Assembly (NCBI GenBank): GCA_017307755.1
Contig: JAFKGQ010000012.1
Location: 1-64,000, forward strand
DNA: 64,000 bases
Direction: 5' to 3'
From: Chitinophagaceae bacterium
Lineage (GTDB): Bacteria > Bacteroidota > Bacteroidia > Chitinophagales > Chitinophagaceae
Every line of letters begins with the position of its first letter. The stretch's first letter is position 1. A model generated the notes under the pieces. The model was not told the origin of the DNA, did not search any database, and saw only the letters and a program-made list of their open reading frames with translations. Positions 51,083 through 59,628 of the stretch are shown here, piece by piece. A program made the translations under genes and the position numbers.

Positions 51083-51691
51083 ATGAAACAGGAACATACC
51101 TACATCGAAACTTCCATTTGGTACAAAGATGAAATAGCCGATCCTGACCAGATCATTGCGGAATTTTTCTCGGCGGCGGGCCTCGACGCGAACCGGAAGA
51201 TCATTCGAAATCTCTTATTCGCCGCCAATTCGACGAAGATGTATAACAAAGATACCCCGGGCGATCTGCTGTTTCACATGCGCTTATTCGAATCGCTTAT
51301 CAACGCGGCCTACCTGATAAACGGGGAGAAAAGGAAAAGCCCACTTGAAATTCCCAATTATGACCTATTCAATCCGAACCTTTTTCGGGGTTGGGGTAGG
51401 GATACTACCGATTGGGAGTTTATTCCGCATTCCTTATCCTTGAAAGAATATGTAAACCCGTATGTGGTCTTCAAACGGTTTTTCAAGTTCAAGGAGCTGC
51501 CGAAGTGGAAGAGCGATTTGCAAGAAATCCTCAGCTATGCGTTAGGAAAAGACAGCTTGTTTGAAGCCGGGTCTTATATTGACTGCCTGTCAATTTACTT
51601 GCATATGACGAAGCTCATCGAAGCGGCCCATTTGATCGATGTAAGGGAAATCTATCATATAGGGGGAATGATGAAGCACAGGATCAAATGA
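51083..51691 (+). CDS. Uncharacterised mobile-element protein (also truncated at 30 kb)
   Basis: 202 residues, no recognised family. DPDQIIAEFFSAAGLDANRKIIRNLLFAAN and KELPKWKSDLQEILSYALGK suggest an all-helical protein. Its C-terminal half is duplicated at 30017-30298, where the second copy is a fragment. A 25-bp inverted repeat follows the stop by 23 bp. Confidence 0.75.
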   Translation: MKQEHTYIETSIWYKDEIADPDQIIAEFFSAAGLDANRKIIRNLLFAANSTKMYNKDTPGDLLFHMRLFESLINAAYLINGEKRKSPLEIPNYDLFNPNLFRGWGRDTTDWEFIPHSLSLKEYVNPYVVFKRFFKFKELPKWKSDLQEILSYALGKDSLFEAGSYIDCLSIYLHMTKLIEAAHLIDVREIYHIGGMMKHRIK

Positions 51692-51714
51692 AAGAATTGC
51701 AAGAAAGGAACAAC

Positions 51715-51828
51715 CTTCGCGGGGGTACTTCATTGCCCGTTTATTAGTCCATCCCTTGTTTGCTGCTGCGTTTTTTTGCCCGGCTGAAACCACCACAAAT
51801 GGCCGGGCAATGAAGTACCCCCGCGAAG
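51715..51828. repeat. 25-bp perfect inverted repeat with overlapping second hairpin
   Basis: Arms at 51715-51739 and 51804-51828 pair over 25 bp without a mismatch. An inner stem (TTGCCCGGC at about 51776-51784 with GCCGGGCAA at 51802-51810) shares its right arm with the outer one, so both cannot form at once. The left arm is also present at about 30329-30352. It lies between the end of the 51083 gene and the end of the relaxase gene. Confidence 0.85.
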
Positions 51829-51925
51829 CGCCAAAGCCGTTACCAAAGCCCGGCCCTATTCTACTGCCGATCGGCTGCGGCTGCATGAGCGAAACCCCAA
51901 CCCATTTTCTTTTCACCCGCGAAAC

Positions 51926-53236
51926 CTATAACTTCGGCCTTCTTTTCTTCTTCTTTTTCAGGTCGTGGGTCAGCTCATAAGGGGCACCTTCCTGCTGCGG
52001 TATCGGTTGTAATAGTATTTCCAGGATCGACGGCGAAAGCGAGCGGCCTGTATCAGAAGAAGAAGGGGGCGGCAAGGAAGGAGCGGGTCGCGTACCCTGG
52101 CCGGAAGAAGGGGTTTGCCTCTGTCTCATTGGAGGGCGGATCTCCTGCCGCTGGGTAACCGTTTCTGTTTCTTCCTGGTCAATGCGGCACCGCTGTTCCA
52201 ACCCCTTCACACTGTATTCTTTTCCCAGGTCGCTGCCTTTAAAGGCGGACTTGGACTTGAAATCCACAAAGGTGACCCCGTAAGCTTTTCCTTCTTTCGT
52301 GTGCTGGACCACCATTTCTATGCGCTCCCGGGCTAGGGCTTGTTTTAGTTCCTGCAAGGTAAGTTTGCCGTTCCGCAAGGCCCAATCAATATTTACCCGG
52401 ATGTGCTTTTTATGCTGTATCCGCAGGATTTCATTCTTCGCATATTTCTTTTCCAGATTCGTCAGGGTGGGTTTATGCCAGAAAGCACTCGCTTTGATCG
52501 GGGTCCCGATCTTGTTGCCGTTCTCATCCAGCACCCGGTATAATAGTCCCTTGTGCTGACGCAACCGGGAATCTTTTTCGCCCGGATCGGCGGCCACATT
52601 ATACAATTGCAGGATCGCATTCAGCTCGCCCAGGCTGGTAAATTTATATTCTCGGGTGACATATTCCAGGACGTTGGAGATTGCTTGTTTCGTGCCATTC
52701 TTCCCATATTGCACCCGGGGCGGCCCAAAGTGGTCCGGCTTCTGCTGCTGGCTTTGGGTCTGTTTTTCCTGTTCTGCCTTGGTCAGCCCGTAAAGCACTT
52801 CAATCGTTTTCCGGGCCTTTTCCGATTCGTTGCGGCCAATGTTATTCATCTCGATCTTGCTGCCGTCCGCCCGGATATTGGTCGTCACAATATGAATGTG
52901 TTGGTGGCCGGCGTCCTTGTGTTCATACACCAAATACGGCTGCTTGCCGAAACCGATCATCTGCATGTAGGTATCCGCGATGGTTTTCAGCTTTTCCTGG
53001 TCGAGCTTGTCGGCGTCCGCAAAGTTCAAACTGATGTGCACGCTGTTAGCGCTTATCCTTTCGTTCAGCGCGGCCTGGTGCTCCAGGCGGTGCAGCTTAT
53101 CGTAAAAACTCAGTTGATCCAAGTCCTTTGGATAACCCACGGCGTTGATACATTCGGCCCCTCCGTGTTTAACTTTTTGCTCGTTGTAGTTGAGGGTGCG
53201 GGAGAGACTGCCACTCCTTTTTATGCGCGCAACCAT
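51926..53236 (-). CDS. MOB relaxase (MobB/relaxase PF03432-type)
   Basis: 436 residues. The conserved His cluster is present as DAGHQHIHIVTTNI, with HVSLNFADADKL and an upstream LNYNEQKV that could provide the active Tyr. It nicks the element at oriT and leads the strand to a recipient; transfer needs a conjugation system supplied elsewhere. The start overlaps the MobC gene by 16 bp, so translation is coupled. Charged KKKKRRPKL end. Confidence 0.92.
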   Translation of the reverse strand: MVARIKRSGSLSRTLNYNEQKVKHGGAECINAVGYPKDLDQLSFYDKLHRLEHQAALNERISANSVHISLNFADADKLDQEKLKTIADTYMQMIGFGKQPYLVYEHKDAGHQHIHIVTTNIRADGSKIEMNNIGRNESEKARKTIEVLYGLTKAEQEKQTQSQQQKPDHFGPPRVQYGKNGTKQAISNVLEYVTREYKFTSLGELNAILQLYNVAADPGEKDSRLRQHKGLLYRVLDENGNKIGTPIKASAFWHKPTLTNLEKKYAKNEILRIQHKKHIRVNIDWALRNGKLTLQELKQALARERIEMVVQHTKEGKAYGVTFVDFKSKSAFKGSDLGKEYSVKGLEQRCRIDQEETETVTQRQEIRPPMRQRQTPSSGQGTRPAPSLPPPSSSDTGRSLSPSILEILLQPIPQQEGAPYELTHDLKKKKKRRPKL

Positions 53237-53613
53237 ACATCTGCAAATTGATTGATCCGGCCTTTGATTTCCTCGACGTCCTTAAATATCGCCTTGACGT
53301 GAACTTCGTGCGCGATGATCCAGGGCAATAGCTCTTTATTGTCCCGCATCAAATGGAGTTTTTTGACCGACTGATTGAGATTATTTCCTGCTGCATTGAA
53401 CTCTGTTCGCAGCTGGATCAGCACTGCCATTAAGTCATCGAGCGATTGATCGCGCGTTCGGATCGTGACCGAACCGTTTAACAATACATGCCGAAGGTAG
53501 TCGCTTAATTTTCGGCTGGTGGTGGTCTTGAATCGAATGTTGATTGCTGCATACTCCTGGGGAGTGAGCCGGATGCCGATGATCCGGGAGCGATTGGGAT
53601 TTTGCTTTTTCAT
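53221..53613 (-). CDS. MobC-like relaxosome accessory protein
   Basis: 130 residues. N-terminal ribbon-helix-helix (RIIGIRLTPQEYAAINIRF, TSRKLSDYLRHVLL) and C-terminal MobC helices (LDDLMAVLIQLRTEFNAAGNNLNQSVKKLH). It binds oriT with the relaxase. Starts just beside the repeat-rich gap 53640-53806. Confidence 0.92.
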   Translation of the reverse strand: MKKQNPNRSRIIGIRLTPQEYAAINIRFKTTTSRKLSDYLRHVLLNGSVTIRTRDQSLDDLMAVLIQLRTEFNAAGNNLNQSVKKLHLMRDNKELLPWIIAHEVHVKAIFKDVEEIKGRINQFADVWLRA

Positions 53614-53639
53614 GCTGCACTATTCTTTTACTCGGTTAC

Positions 53640-53806
53640 AAAATTGAGGTTTGGCGGCAGCCCCGGAAAGGCTTGCCTTTCGGTTGTTTTTCTCCCCCGC
53701 GACTCCGGAGCAAGGGGGGGACTGTTTTTTCGCTTGTTTAACAAGCGGACATCTAGCCGGTTGCTCCCGAAGGAGGCAACCTGATCCGGGGGCCGCTTGC
53801 GGCCCC
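53640..53806. other. Candidate origin of transfer (oriT)
   Basis: The gap upstream of mobC holds GAAAGGC-TT-GCCTTTC (53666-53681), CCCCC...GGGGG flanking CGACTCCGGAGC at about 53693-53718, CGCTTGTT-T-AACAAGCG (53731-53747) and GGGGCCG-CTTG-CGGCCCC (53789-53806). Such inverted-repeat clusters next to mob genes are typical of oriT. The nic site cannot be named. Confidence 0.45.
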
Positions 53807-53834
53807 TTCTATGGCTTTAAAATGCTTCATAGGG

Positions 53835-54533
53835 CTAACCTGGAAGGCCTTGAGGGTATAATAACTTTCTTACTGCCTTGAACATCTGCGTTATATGATA
53901 GTCTTTGTAAGGATACCACATGAATTCCTCGACGTCCACCTGCCTTTCAGGTCGTAACCAATCGTGTAAAGGCAGACAAAAAGGTCCTTTGGGCTGACGA
54001 TCACGTACATAGGCCGCCAGGGGGATATACGGCGGGGCTTCGGCTGCCGCCTTACTGATTAATCGCTCGTATAGATCAGGGGCCAGGGTGGTCTTAAATT
54101 CCTCTAATAGTTCCAGCGCGCAAACTTCCTGCATTCCCTGCCGTAACAGGGTAGCATACCCCGCCACCTTCTCCGTTTCGAAATAGCCGATCAGCCATTC
54201 CTTGAAGGGCGTTTCCAAGCTGTCCAGCACGCATTTGTTAAACACCTTGTACCATGCGGGGAAGTCGGCCAACGTAAAGCGGTCTGAATATCTGGCAGTC
54301 ACAAAATCGACCACCCGGCTTTCCAGGGCATCCATCTGGTCGATGGTCATGCCGATATAGTCATACTTGGGTTGGGAGAACACATCGAAGTAATAACTTT
54401 TGAGCGTAGTCGTCTTCCGGTCATAGGTAATTTGGACGTATAGGGGGTAGGTCTCCCGCCGCCGGAATTGTACCGGTTTTACCCGCTCGTTAAAGTAGGT
54501 CTTGTAGCTGACTTTATAAAATTCTTTGGGCAT
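53835..54533 (-). CDS. Uncharacterised mobile-element protein
   Basis: 232 residues. The N-terminus (FNERVKPVQFRRRETYPLYVQITYDRKTTTLKS) has the look of the arm domain of Bacteroidota integrases (YPLYVQITY), but the catalytic tyrosine-recombinase residues are absent, so it may be a regulator of the element. It begins 132 bp from the 46-residue gene on the opposite strand. Confidence 0.6.
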   Translation of the reverse strand: MPKEFYKVSYKTYFNERVKPVQFRRRETYPLYVQITYDRKTTTLKSYYFDVFSQPKYDYIGMTIDQMDALESRVVDFVTARYSDRFTLADFPAWYKVFNKCVLDSLETPFKEWLIGYFETEKVAGYATLLRQGMQEVCALELLEEFKTTLAPDLYERLISKAAAEAPPYIPLAAYVRDRQPKGPFCLPLHDWLRPERQVDVEEFMWYPYKDYHITQMFKAVRKLLYPQGLPG

Positions 54534-54665
54534 GAGCGTTTAACAATTCTCCCGCAAAAATAAAAAAAGTTTGTTTTAAAAACAAAAATAAACCAAACAT
54601 TTAGTAATTTAGCCTTGTTCTTGTGAATAGAAAATTGTGCTGTTTGTAAACGTAGGAGGTTCAAC

Positions 54666-54806
54666 ATGGAACAGGTCAAACCCGAAGATATCGTACAAAT
54701 ACTCCGTGATTATGGGACTATCGTAACCGTAGAAGAAGCCAGGATTATCCTGGAATTCATGTGGAAATTGGCTAACTTGACTTTAGATCAATACTTATCA
54801 CTATGA
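54666..54806 (+). CDS. 46-residue protein coupled to the serine recombinase
   Basis: ATG 54666 has AGGAGG 8 bp upstream (the best ribosome site in the region). It encodes MEQVKPEDIVQILRDYG..., one long amphipathic helix pair, ending LDQYLSL. Its stop TGA overlaps the recombinase ATG as ATGA (54803-54806), so translation of the recombinase is coupled to it. Function unknown; candidate recombination directionality or dosage-control factor. Confidence 0.8.
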   Translation: MEQVKPEDIVQILRDYGTIVTVEEARIILEFMWKLANLTLDQYLSL

Positions 54807-56404
54807 CAGCAGATTTGTATATCCGAGTATCAACGGATGAGCAGGCAGACAAGGGGTATTCCCAACGCGACCAGGAGGAAAGGTTGCGGAAATATTGCGA
54901 GCTGCAAAAGATAAATATCCGCAGGGTGATCTTTGAGGATCATTCCGCTAAAACCTTCAACCGGCCGGAATGGATGCGCTTACTATCGGATTTACGGAAA
55001 CGGAGAGGACAGATAGATACTATACTTTTCATCAAATGGGACCGATTTAGCCGCAATGCCGGGGATGCTTACCAAATGATCAATACGCTGCGGAAGCTGG
55101 AAGTAGAGCCGCAGGCCATCGAACAGCCGCTGGACCTGTCGGTCCCGGAAAACAAAATGATGCTGGCTTTTTACCTCGCTGCCCCGGAAGTGGAAAATGA
55201 TCGCCGGGCCTTAAATGTGCTGCATGGGATGCGGCGGGCGAAAAAAGAAGGTCGCTGGATGGGACCTGCGCCGGTAGGGTATGCCAATAAAATCACCGAA
55301 GATGGAAAGAAATTCATCGCCCCTAAAGAGCCGCAGGCAAGTATCATGAAATGGGTTTTCAAGACGCTGGTCACCGGCCAATACACGGTGGAACAAATTT
55401 ACAAGGAAGCCAAATCAAGGGGAATCAAGGTTTGCCGGTCGAATTTTTGGAACAGCCTGCGTAACCCGGTTTACTGCGGGAAGATTTACATAGGCCCGTA
55501 TAAGGACGAACCGGTCCGCCATGTGCCCGGCCTTCACCAGCCAATTATTACGGAATCCTTGTTTTATGATGTGCAGGACTACCTCGACGGGAAGAAAAAG
55601 AATTACCGGACGAAAGTGGGGGCTCAGGATATTTTACAACTCCGGGGCTACCTGCTTTGCCCCAAGTGTGGCAAGCTGCTGACGGGTAGCGCCTCCAAAG
55701 GCAACGGCGGGCAGTACTACTATTATCACTGCGTTTCCTCCTGCGGCGCGAGATTTAAGGCTGAGAACGCCAATGATCTTTTCTGCCGGGAGCTGCGGAA
55801 ATACATTCCTCGTCCGGGAATGGAAAAGGCTTACGCCCACGTTTTGAATATTGCCTACAAGGTGAGGACGAAAAGCCAACGGGAGGATATTAAGTCGCTC
55901 AGTGAACAGATCGACGCGGCAAACAACGATATCGTCAGGGGCCGGAAACTGCTGTTGAAAGAAGAAATAGACGCACAGGATTTTCGGGAGATCAAGCGCG
56001 AAAATGAGAAGAAAATCGATATGCTGGAAGCCCGGCTAATCGAGATTTCCAGGGTGTCTACGAACATAGAACCGCTGGTGGAAAAGGCCGTTTCCAATCT
56101 GGCCCACCTGGACGAGCTATATAAGGATGGGGACGTAAAAAGGAAGCGTGTTATCATTGGTTCGATATATCCTGAAAAACTCGTTTTCGACGGCTTTCAA
56201 TATCGAACCACGCGCGTCAATGAAGCTGTCGAGCTGATATACGCGCTGGACGCGGGTTTCATCAAAAATGAAACAGGACAAACCAAAGAAGATTTTGATT
56301 TGTCCTGTTTGGTGCCCAGGACTGGATTCGAACCAGCACACCTTACGGCGCTGCTACCTGAAAACAGTGCGTCTACCAATTTCGCCACCTGGGCATCCTC
56401 TTGA
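54803..56404 (+). CDS. Large serine recombinase, reading into tRNA-Leu
   Basis: 533 residues. N-terminal resolvase domain with catalytic Ser in YIRVSTDEQ and FIKWDRFSRNAGDA (Arg); recombinase domain about 160-270; zinc ribbon LCPKCGKLLTGS...YYYYHCVSSCGARF; coiled coil at about 350-430. The last about 40 residues (QTKEDFDLSCLVPRTGFEPAHLTALLPENSASTNFATWASS) are encoded by the terminator hairpin and the antisense of the tRNA-Leu gene. It is probably the integrase of the element; the natural end may have been earlier. Confidence 0.95.
   Translation: MTADLYIRVSTDEQADKGYSQRDQEERLRKYCELQKINIRRVIFEDHSAKTFNRPEWMRLLSDLRKRRGQIDTILFIKWDRFSRNAGDAYQMINTLRKLEVEPQAIEQPLDLSVPENKMMLAFYLAAPEVENDRRALNVLHGMRRAKKEGRWMGPAPVGYANKITEDGKKFIAPKEPQASIMKWVFKTLVTGQYTVEQIYKEAKSRGIKVCRSNFWNSLRNPVYCGKIYIGPYKDEPVRHVPGLHQPIITESLFYDVQDYLDGKKKNYRTKVGAQDILQLRGYLLCPKCGKLLTGSASKGNGGQYYYYHCVSSCGARFKAENANDLFCRELRKYIPRPGMEKAYAHVLNIAYKVRTKSQREDIKSLSEQIDAANNDIVRGRKLLLKEEIDAQDFREIKRENEKKIDMLEARLIEISRVSTNIEPLVEKAVSNLAHLDELYKDGDVKRKRVIIGSIYPEKLVFDGFQYRTTRVNEAVELIYALDAGFIKNETGQTKEDFDLSCLVPRTGFEPAHLTALLPENSASTNFATWASS
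56271..56310 (-). terminator. Terminator hairpin at the tRNA-Leu 3' end
   Basis: AAACAGGACAAA (56271-56282) pairs with TTTGTCCTGTTT (56299-56310), twelve perfect base pairs; the minus strand continues with CATTTTTG. It begins at the last base of the tRNA CCA end, so it serves the tRNA transcript. Confidence 0.75.
56310..56394 (-). tRNA. tRNA-Leu (anticodon CAG)
   Basis: 85 nt with encoded CCA. Acceptor GCCCAGG pairs with CCTGGGC; D arm GGCGAAATTGGTAGACGC; anticodon stem CTGTT/AGCAG with loop TTCAGGT, so anticodon CAG; long variable arm GCGCCGTAAGGTGT; T arm with GGTTCGAATCC. The recombinase frame covers it on the other strand. Confidence 0.95.
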
Positions 56405-56517
56405 ATGTGAACGATCTGCAAGCAGTGGTTCCTCATTCGGGGCTGCAAATATAGGAAAAGAAAAGGTTGTTGCCCAAGAAAAAACCAAATTTATTGAAGT
56501 ACGCTCCGGAATCCCGG

Positions 56518-57021
56518 TCAATTTATCTTTACGAGTTGTGTCTCCATGTCTTTGGGGATTTCCCCGATACTGCAAATTTTGAGGCTGGGGTTTGCGTTAA
56601 GGCTGCCTGCGGGGTTTCTGGCCATGTTTTCCTGTACAAAGGCCGTATTGGGCTTGTACATGGCTCCTGTTGCGGGATCGACGATCAACATGCCAATGAT
56701 CCCACCCAGGAGAATATTTCCCCAATACCAGCCGTTGACCCCGCATTCCAACGGGATCTCCCGTGTGGGATATCCGTCGAGTTCAAAACGGACGAGATAG
56801 GATTCTTTTTTAAAAAAGCCAGCTCCGGATCTTAGGAACATCGTGGCTGGGGCGGTGCCTTTATAAACTTGCTGTCTTTCTCTGTTGAAGATCGTGACCG
56901 TGGCGCCGGTGGGGTTGCTGTCTACTGACACCGGCCAGACAGATTTACTTACAATACTGGCGCATGAGCTGTGCATAGATACGAGAATGCATAGGGAGAA
57001 TACCTGAAAGATGCTTTTCAT
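56518..57021 (-). CDS. Putative lipoprotein with PEGA-like region
   Basis: 167 residues from ATG 57021. The signal ends in LVSMHSSCAS, a likely lipobox with Cys at about 20. The segment VDSNPTGATVTIFNRERQQVYKGTAPATMFL has the PEGA pattern, followed by a hydrophobic WGNILLGGIIGMLIVDPATGAMY. Probably periplasmic or outer-membrane anchored; function unknown. Confidence 0.75.
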   Translation of the reverse strand: MKSIFQVFSLCILVSMHSSCASIVSKSVWPVSVDSNPTGATVTIFNRERQQVYKGTAPATMFLRSGAGFFKKESYLVRFELDGYPTREIPLECGVNGWYWGNILLGGIIGMLIVDPATGAMYKPNTAFVQENMARNPAGSLNANPSLKICSIGEIPKDMETQLVKIN

Positions 57022-57237
57022 GTAGGTCAATTTGAGTTTAGGGTGCCAATATAATGTCCAATGTTTTGAAATAAAAAAGCGTGGAGCTGAGATGGCAGGG
57101 GGAAGTACAATTATGAACAGGAATCCTGCACGGTTATTGGTGAAATCGACACACCTGTTGGCAAGAGCGACACGACTATAAAGTCGTACATATTTTTTCC
57201 CACATTCTTTGTTATCTGTCCGTCACAGGGGTAAATA

Positions 57238-58194
57238 TCAGTTGGTTTGTGCAGAAGGCTCTGTCACGGATGCCCGTCCTTTCCAGCCTGTAAGCAGGAC
57301 GCCGGCGATGACCAGCAGCGTACCCAGTACCTGTTCGGCGAAAATGGGATCGCCCAATATAAAATGTGCCTGCAGGATGGTGGAAACAGGGCCGATACTG
57401 GTGACGATGGCTGCATTGTTGGCGCCGATCCTTTTCATGCCTGCCGAGAGCATGAAAGAGGGAATGACAGTGGCCAATAAGGCTAGCAGTACGCCATAGA
57501 TCCATAGGTCGTGTGAATGGGCGGGTATTCTGAAGTTTCCACTGGTCCAGCCGCGTACCAGGAAGTGAAGAAATACTCCTCCAATGGCTACCAGCATGCT
57601 GTAGGTGGTGAATTTGGCAGGTGGCAGCACCGTCACGATCCGTCCCATGCCCGCCAGGTAAAAAGCATAGGTGACAGCGCATAAAAAAACGAGAAAGCTC
57701 CCCCAGTAAAAGTGGGCATTGCCCGTGTCTATCTTCAATTCGCCGAAGTAGGCGATACCGATGCCTGTGTAGGTCAACAAGAGTGCCCCTATTTGCACCC
57801 GGCTGATCCGCTGGCGGAAAGCCAGGGCGTTGATCAGGACGGCAAAACTGGGGTAGAGAAAAAGGATCAGCCGTTCCAGTCCGGCGGAGATGTACTGTAG
57901 TCCTACAAAATCAAAATAGCTGCTGAGGTGATATCCCAGAATGCCCAGTACGATGACCCAGAGCCATTGCCGTGGATTCATCCGGGGGGCGGAGGAAGAC
58001 CGGCTGTCCCAAAAAGCCGCCAGGATATAAAAAGGCAGGGAGAGCAACATCCGCAGCGTCAGGAGTGTCAACGCATCCACGGATGTTGTCTGAAAAGCTT
58101 TTTTTATGATGATAGCCTTGGTGGAGAACAGGATGGCCCCTGTAAAGGAGATCAGGAAGCCCGCCAGTACCGTATTTGTCCTAGACGGATACAT
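57238..58194 (-). CDS. EamA/DMT-family transporter
   Basis: 318 residues with ten hydrophobic segments, two EamA repeats (about 8-150 and 165-305): AGFLISFTGAILFSTKAIIIKKAF, LAFRQRISRVQIGALLLTYTGI, then FILGDPIFAEQVLGTLLVIAGVLL. Exports a metabolite or amino acid; substrate unknown. It overlaps dapD by 14 bp, so they are coupled. Confidence 0.92.
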   Translation of the reverse strand: MYPSRTNTVLAGFLISFTGAILFSTKAIIIKKAFQTTSVDALTLLTLRMLLSLPFYILAAFWDSRSSSAPRMNPRQWLWVIVLGILGYHLSSYFDFVGLQYISAGLERLILFLYPSFAVLINALAFRQRISRVQIGALLLTYTGIGIAYFGELKIDTGNAHFYWGSFLVFLCAVTYAFYLAGMGRIVTVLPPAKFTTYSMLVAIGGVFLHFLVRGWTSGNFRIPAHSHDLWIYGVLLALLATVIPSFMLSAGMKRIGANNAAIVTSIGPVSTILQAHFILGDPIFAEQVLGTLLVIAGVLLTGWKGRASVTEPSAQTN

Positions 58195-58996
58195 TAAAAT
58201 CCCTCAAAGCGTCATTCAGGCTTGTTTTCAGGTCGGTGCTCGGCTTGCGCTGACCGATGATCAGTGCGCAGCTGACATTGTATTCGCCGGCAGGGAACTT
58301 CTTTGGATAGGTACCTGGTATCACCACGCTGCGGGCAGGGACCCGGCCCTTGTATTCCACGGGTTGTGAGCCGCTGACATCGATGATCTTGGTGGATTGG
58401 GTCAGCACTACGTTGGCGCCCAATACGGCTTCTTTTTCAATGATAACGCCTTCTACCACGATGCTGCGGCTGCCCAGGAAGGCGCCGTCCTCGACGATGA
58501 CCGGCGCTGCCTGTAGAGGTTCCAGTACGCCGCCGATGCCTACGCCGCCGCTGAGATGTACTCCCTTCCCGATCTGCGCGCAGCTGCCGACAGTGGCCCA
58601 TGTATCCACCATGGTGCCTTCGTCCACATAAGCCCCGATGTTCACGTAGCTTGGCATCAGCACCACATTTTTGGCCAGATAGGCGCCATACCGTGCAACT
58701 GCGTGGGGGACGGCGCGGACGCCCAGGTCTTTATAGTTTTTCTTCAGCAACATCTTATCATAGAATTCGAAGGGGGAGACGTCCCAGGTTTGCATGGGCT
58801 GGATACCAAAATACAGCAGGATGGCCTGTTTGACCCATTCGTTTACCGCCCAGCCGCCGCCGGCTACGGGAGAGGCTACCCGCAGGCGGCCTTTGTCCAC
58901 TTCTTCGATGACGGCCCTGACGGCATCCGCATATTTGGCTTCTTTTAAAAGATCCCGGTTGGTCCAGGCTTCCATGATCAGTTGTTGCAATTCCAT
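58181..58996 (-). CDS. dapD: 2,3,4,5-tetrahydropyridine-2,6-dicarboxylate N-succinyltransferase
   Basis: 271 residues, the usual DapD length. N-terminal helical domain (LKEAKYADAVRAVIEEVDKGRLRV), left-handed beta-helix of hexapeptide repeats (VLMPSYVNIGAYVDEGTMVDTWATVGSCAQIGKGVHLSGGVGIGGV), and C-terminal ARSVVIPGTYPKKFPAGEYNVSCALIIGQRKPSTDLKTSLNDALR. It makes N-succinyl-2-amino-6-oxopimelate for lysine and peptidoglycan. Confidence 0.97.
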   Translation of the reverse strand: MELQQLIMEAWTNRDLLKEAKYADAVRAVIEEVDKGRLRVASPVAGGGWAVNEWVKQAILLYFGIQPMQTWDVSPFEFYDKMLLKKNYKDLGVRAVPHAVARYGAYLAKNVVLMPSYVNIGAYVDEGTMVDTWATVGSCAQIGKGVHLSGGVGIGGVLEPLQAAPVIVEDGAFLGSRSIVVEGVIIEKEAVLGANVVLTQSTKIIDVSGSQPVEYKGRVPARSVVIPGTYPKKFPAGEYNVSCALIIGQRKPSTDLKTSLNDALRDFNVSV

Positions 58997-59033
58997 CTAA
59001 AAATTTTTTGCAAACATACTACCTTTACAGCTT

Positions 59034-59612
59034 ATGCTTTCCCCAGACTTTCAACAGGACATAGATCGCAGCCTGGCGACACTCCAAAAAAGCGGTGTTA
59101 TCCTATATCCCACCGACACCATTTGGGGGGTCGGGTGCGATGCCACGGATGCTGCTGCCGTCAGTAAGGTTTTTGCATTAAAACAAAGAGCCGAAACGAA
59201 GAGCCTCATCGTGCTGATGGCGGACGAAAAGGACATATTAAGGTATACGAGTCAACCGGACCTCCGGATCTTTGACTTCCTGCATACGGTGACCAAACCG
59301 ACCACTGTCATCTATGAAGGGGCGGTGGGATTAGCGGATAATCTCATCGGCGCCGACGGCACGGTGGCCATCCGTCTGGTGGATGATGACTTTTGCCGGC
59401 ATCTTATCAAGCGGCTTCGCAAGCCCATTGTGTCCACTTCGGCGAATATCTCGGGGGAACCTGCGCCGGAAAACTTCGCAGCTGTCGATCAGCGTATAAA
59501 AGAGGGCGTTGATTACATTGTCCAGCACCGGCAGGGTGATACCACTGCCCGGGAGCCATCTGCTATCGTAAGGTGGAATAAAGATGGTACTGTGTCGGTG
59601 ATTCGTCCCTAA
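59034..59612 (+). CDS. L-threonylcarbamoyladenylate synthase (Sua5/YciO/YrdC)
   Basis: 192 residues. SGVILYPTDTIWGVGCDATD, KVFALKQRAETKSLIVLM and LRKPIVSTSANISGEPAPENF are the YrdC-fold signatures. It makes threonylcarbamoyl-AMP for tRNA t6A37. No Sua5 C-terminal domain, so it is the short form (TsaC/YciO type). Divergent from dapD (37 bp). Confidence 0.92.
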   Translation: MLSPDFQQDIDRSLATLQKSGVILYPTDTIWGVGCDATDAAAVSKVFALKQRAETKSLIVLMADEKDILRYTSQPDLRIFDFLHTVTKPTTVIYEGAVGLADNLIGADGTVAIRLVDDDFCRHLIKRLRKPIVSTSANISGEPAPENFAAVDQRIKEGVDYIVQHRQGDTTAREPSAIVRWNKDGTVSVIRP

Positions 59613-59628
59613 ACAGTACCTTCGCGAC

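Noticed and set aside
52553..53251. 232-codon plus-strand frame opposite the relaxase
   Set aside because: It mirrors the conserved relaxase frame and has no family features.
53835..54533. Tyrosine integrase
   Set aside because: Only the arm-domain-like N-terminus fits; the Arg-His-Arg-Tyr catalytic set is not visible.
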